From positions 1 to 8,289 of the forward strand of contig JAFDWI010000176.1 of NCBI GenBank assembly GCA_018268545.1: DNA of 8,289 nucleotides, read 5' to 3'. Below the pieces are notes generated by a model that saw nothing but the letters and a program-made list of their open reading frames with translations, did not search any database and was not told the origin of the DNA. This stretch comes from Actinomycetota bacterium. GTDB taxonomy: Bacteria; Actinomycetota; Acidimicrobiia; Acidimicrobiales; Iamiaceae. Both the position numbers and the translations under genes were made by a program. Below are positions 6,615-8,289 of this stretch, piece after piece (the stretch's first letter is position 1; the number at the start of each line of letters is the position of its first letter).

Positions 6615-8116
6615 GTCGATTGCTTCTCCCCTTGGATTGCCGTGGTCTCGACGTCGCCTGCGATCGCGTCGAGGATGATTTCCCGCATCGCTGCGGTGAC
6701 CGCTTCGATCTGGGCCGTGCAGATGTCGTTGCCGGGGAACCGCCAGGTGAGATACGTCTCTCCCGGCACCCGGTTGATCCAGACGTAGACCTCGTCGGTC
6801 GGGCCGACGTCCCCCAGGTACGCGCGTGCGTTCCAGTTCTGCCAGCGTCGGGCGCTGCGCGCATGGCGGGTGTCGAGGTACGACACGACGAATCGGGGTT
6901 GCAGCGACAACTCGAGCAACTCGGCGACCCGCGCCATCGGCAGGGCGGCGCCGCGTTTCGCGGTGGCCCAACCGTCGGCGATCACGGGGAGCACATCCGC
7001 GAACTCGCGGTCGGGGTCGAACGTGACGGCGAGCGGCGCGATCGCCGTGAACCAACCGAGGGCCTCGGCCCAGCATGCGGCGTGACGGGTGTGGGTCGAC
7101 ACGAGCGCCCGGAAGTCGGTCGGCTCGGGTCCGTCGATGTCGGGGCCACCGCTGCCCGACGCACGAGCCTTGCGGCCGAACGCGAGGGTCAGGGCGCCGA
7201 TGAACCCGGTGGCCGAACTCGCCGCGTTGGCCCGGCACCAGGTGCCGAACGCGTCCGCCTCGCCCTCGGTGAGGATCGGGATGCACGCGGTCCGTTGGGG
7301 AACCTGCGAACCGGGCGCGAGCCCGTCGGCGAGCGGGAAGACGGGCAACGTCGGCGTCGGGCCGAGAAAGGTGCGCCAGACGTCGATCGCCTCGTGCGTG
7401 ATCGTGGCGGTGTTCGCGAGCGCGAGTTCGTCCTGTGCGAAGTCGACGTAGCTGGGGACGGGACGCAACTCGTCGGGCCGGCCCTCGTGGGCGGCCTCGA
7501 GGAGCTCACGGATCTCGCTGACGGCCAGCAGGATCGAATAGCCGTCGATGTTGATGTGGTCGAACGCCAGGATCAGGGTCGTCGAGCGGGTGGACCGGAT
7601 CGAGCACAGTGCATAGGACGGCCAGCGGATCGCGTCGGTCGCACGATTGAAGATGTCGTCGAGTGCGTCGGCCAGGACGTGCACGTCGGTGAAGGTGCCG
7701 TGATCGACCGGCTCGAGGCGCACGTCGCCCGCTTCGAGGGTGAATCGCTCGAACGTGGCATCGGCACCGAACCCGACGGGTCGGAAACCGCTCCGCAACG
7801 TTTCATGGCGAGCGATCCACGTCTCGAAAGCGCGGCGGATGTCGTAGCCGTCGAGATGGGGGACATCGAAGGAGACGCCGAGCCAGCCCGTGGGAGCCGC
7901 CTTGGGTGGTTCGCCACTCGGGTCGGCGACCTGGTCGACGAGGTCGGGGTCGACCCGTCGGGTCAAGGCGTTGACGATGTGACCCTGCTGGTTCCGGGAC
8001 GGGCCCCGGGGGTCGGTCGGTTGTTCGGCTGCTGCCCACTGCGTCGAATCGGTCGCCTGCCAGACCGTGAGACACCCGAGCGGAAGCGACACGTCGTGGA
8101 GATCAACGAACCGCAT
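6605..8116 (-). CDS. Acyltransferase A: PapA-like condensation-fold acyltransferase, first enzyme of the operon
   Basis: A 503-residue paralogue of acyltransferase B with the same order of motifs: LGCLTVW (13-19), active site AFDHINIDGYS (184-194) with H187, D191 and G192, VPSYVDFAQDE (220-230), LPVFPLADG (257-265), LGWFTAIAPLAV (353-364), RFVVSYLD (408-415) and VYVWINRVPGETYLTWRFPGN (443-463 in part). It differs from B at most other positions, so the two probably act at different steps or on different hydroxyls. Asp before the catalytic His (DHxxxDG) replaces the first His of the classic motif in both A and B. The ATG at 8116 has GGAG five bases upstream. In-frame ATG 8179 or TTG 8239 would add Ser/Pro-rich residues with no family match and were rejected. 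The start lies inside the end of a 23-codon upstream ORF, so translation may be coupled to it. Confidence 0.8.
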   Translation of the reverse strand: MRFVDLHDVSLPLGCLTVWQATDSTQWAAAEQPTDPRGPSRNQQGHIVNALTRRVDPDLVDQVADPSGEPPKAAPTGWLGVSFDVPHLDGYDIRRAFETWIARHETLRSGFRPVGFGADATFERFTLEAGDVRLEPVDHGTFTDVHVLADALDDIFNRATDAIRWPSYALCSIRSTRSTTLILAFDHINIDGYSILLAVSEIRELLEAAHEGRPDELRPVPSYVDFAQDELALANTATITHEAIDVWRTFLGPTPTLPVFPLADGLAPGSQVPQRTACIPILTEGEADAFGTWCRANAASSATGFIGALTLAFGRKARASGSGGPDIDGPEPTDFRALVSTHTRHAACWAEALGWFTAIAPLAVTFDPDREFADVLPVIADGWATAKRGAALPMARVAELLELSLQPRFVVSYLDTRHARSARRWQNWNARAYLGDVGPTDEVYVWINRVPGETYLTWRFPGNDICTAQIEAVTAAMREIILDAIAGDVETTAIQGEKQSTWL

Positions 8117-8174
8117 GTCGACTCCGTGAGGAGGTTCCCACGACGAGATGGTCGGGGACGATGACGATGTACAT
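8103..8174 (-). CDS. Possible 23-residue leader peptide overlapping the start of acyltransferase A
   Basis: ATG at 8174 opens a 23-codon frame, beginning MYIVIVPDHLVVG and ending in a basic RSRHAVR, with a TGA at 8105-8103. A good Shine-Dalgarno, AAGGGA (- strand of 8180-8185), stands five bases before the ATG, the right spacing for this start and too close for the in-frame ATG at 8179. The ORF overlaps the acyltransferase A start by 14 bases in another frame, so ribosomes finishing here would end next to the real start. It may be a translational-coupling leader, a small hydrophobic peptide, or the remnant of an older N-terminus after a frameshift. No run of regulatory codons and no attenuator hairpin was seen. 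Function unknown. Confidence 0.4.
   Translation of the reverse strand: MYIVIVPDHLVVGTSSRSRHAVR
8122..8125 (-). promoter_or_regulatory. Ribosome binding site deciding the acyltransferase A start
   Basis: GGAG on the - strand, five bases upstream of the ATG at 8116. It supports this start over the longer in-frame ATG (8179) and TTG (8239) options. It lies within the 23-codon upstream ORF, so its exposure may depend on translation of that ORF. Confidence 0.65.
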
Positions 8175-8220
8175 GGCATTCCCTTCGAATCGTCGGTTGG
8201 GGAGTCCGACTCGGGGACGC

Positions 8221-8248
8221 ACAATACACGCAGTGTCAACTGTCACAA
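8221..8248 (-). promoter_or_regulatory. Candidate operon promoter
   Basis: On the - strand TTGTGA (8248-8243) is followed after 16 bases by TATTGT (8226-8221), a loose sigma-70-like pair about 47 bases upstream of the leader ATG. A perfect -35 hexamer TTGACA (8239-8234) also lies here but has no -10 match at 16-18 bases. The region is clearly more AT-rich than the rest of the window, as expected for a promoter. The exact elements are uncertain. Confidence 0.35.
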
Positions 8249-8280
8249 ATGAAATTGACAACAGTATTTTCGACAACAGT
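8234..8280. promoter_or_regulatory. Operator-like cluster of TGTCA/TGACA repeats
   Basis: Within 47 bases there are a tandem TGTCAACTGTCA (8234-8245), an inverted pair TGTCA (8241-8245) and TGACA (8256-8260) with a 10-base centre, and a direct repeat GACAACAGT at 8257-8265 and 8272-8280 (15-base period). ACTGT (8239-8243) and ACAGT (8261-8265) frame the dyad. Such inverted TGACA/TGTCA sites are often bound by TetR-like dimeric repressors. The cluster overlaps the presumed promoter and may also serve a divergent + strand gene beyond the right edge. No regulator gene is inside the window, so the binding protein is inferred. Confidence 0.5.
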
Positions 8281-8289
8281 GAAGAACGC

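Noticed and set aside
5064..6788. 574-codon + strand open frame antisense to acyltransferase B
   Set aside because: Its translation is His/Arg/Val-rich without any recognisable motif, and the - strand carries a full set of PapA motifs. Long antisense frames are usual in GC-rich codon usage.
1191..8116. Stand-alone NRPS condensation domains forming a peptide synthetase system
   Set aside because: No adenylation or carrier-protein domain is present, and the motif order in A and B fits PapA acyltransferases better.
6497..8164. 555-codon + strand open frame antisense to acyltransferase A
   Set aside because: Low-complexity Arg/Gly/Asp-rich product with no domain; the - strand protein is well supported.
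8117..8239. N-terminal extension of acyltransferase A from TTG 8239 or ATG 8179
   Set aside because: The added residues are Ser/Pro-rich and unlike PapA N-termini. ATG 8179 directly abuts the AAGGGA, and TTG 8239 lies within the presumed promoter. ATG 8116 has its own GGAG at good spacing.

Overview
This 8.3-kb, very GC-rich window looks like the chromosome of an actinomycete (Actinomycetota). The gene families point that way: PapA-type acyltransferases, a DrrA/DrrB-type ABC exporter, a DUF2505 protein and a VapC toxin. I cannot name genus or species from sequence alone. There are no RNA genes, CRISPR arrays, transposases or recognisable attachment sites, and no gene-free stretch longer than about 120 bases.

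Layout. At the left edge, on the + strand, are the last codons of a probable VapB antitoxin and a complete VapC-type PIN-domain toxin, overlapping as ATGA. A 123-base convergent spacer with a GC-rich inverted repeat follows. Everything else runs on the - strand, read from right to left. An AT-richer regulatory region at the right edge (about 8180-8289) carries TGTCA/TGACA repeats. It is followed by a 23-codon leader-type ORF, acyltransferase A (PapA-like, 503 aa), acyltransferase B (PapA-like, 485 aa), a DUF2505 SRPBCC-fold protein, an ABC ATPase (DrrA family), an ABC-2 permease (DrrB-like) and a more divergent acyltransferase C (WS/DGAT or condensation fold). After a 118-base gap comes a NUDIX hydrolase.

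From the leader to acyltransferase C the genes overlap or lie within 14 bases of each other, so they are almost certainly one translationally coupled operon. Three acyl-transfer enzymes, a dedicated exporter and a hydrophobic-ligand-binding fold together suggest assembly and export of an acylated lipid or glycolipid. The arrangement recalls the mycobacterial PDIM (drrABC-papA5) and sulfolipid (papA1/papA2) loci. No polyketide synthase, MmpL or acyl-AMP ligase lies inside the window, so the product is unknown. The repeats upstream of the first gene suggest control by a dimeric repressor, perhaps encoded divergently just beyond the right edge.
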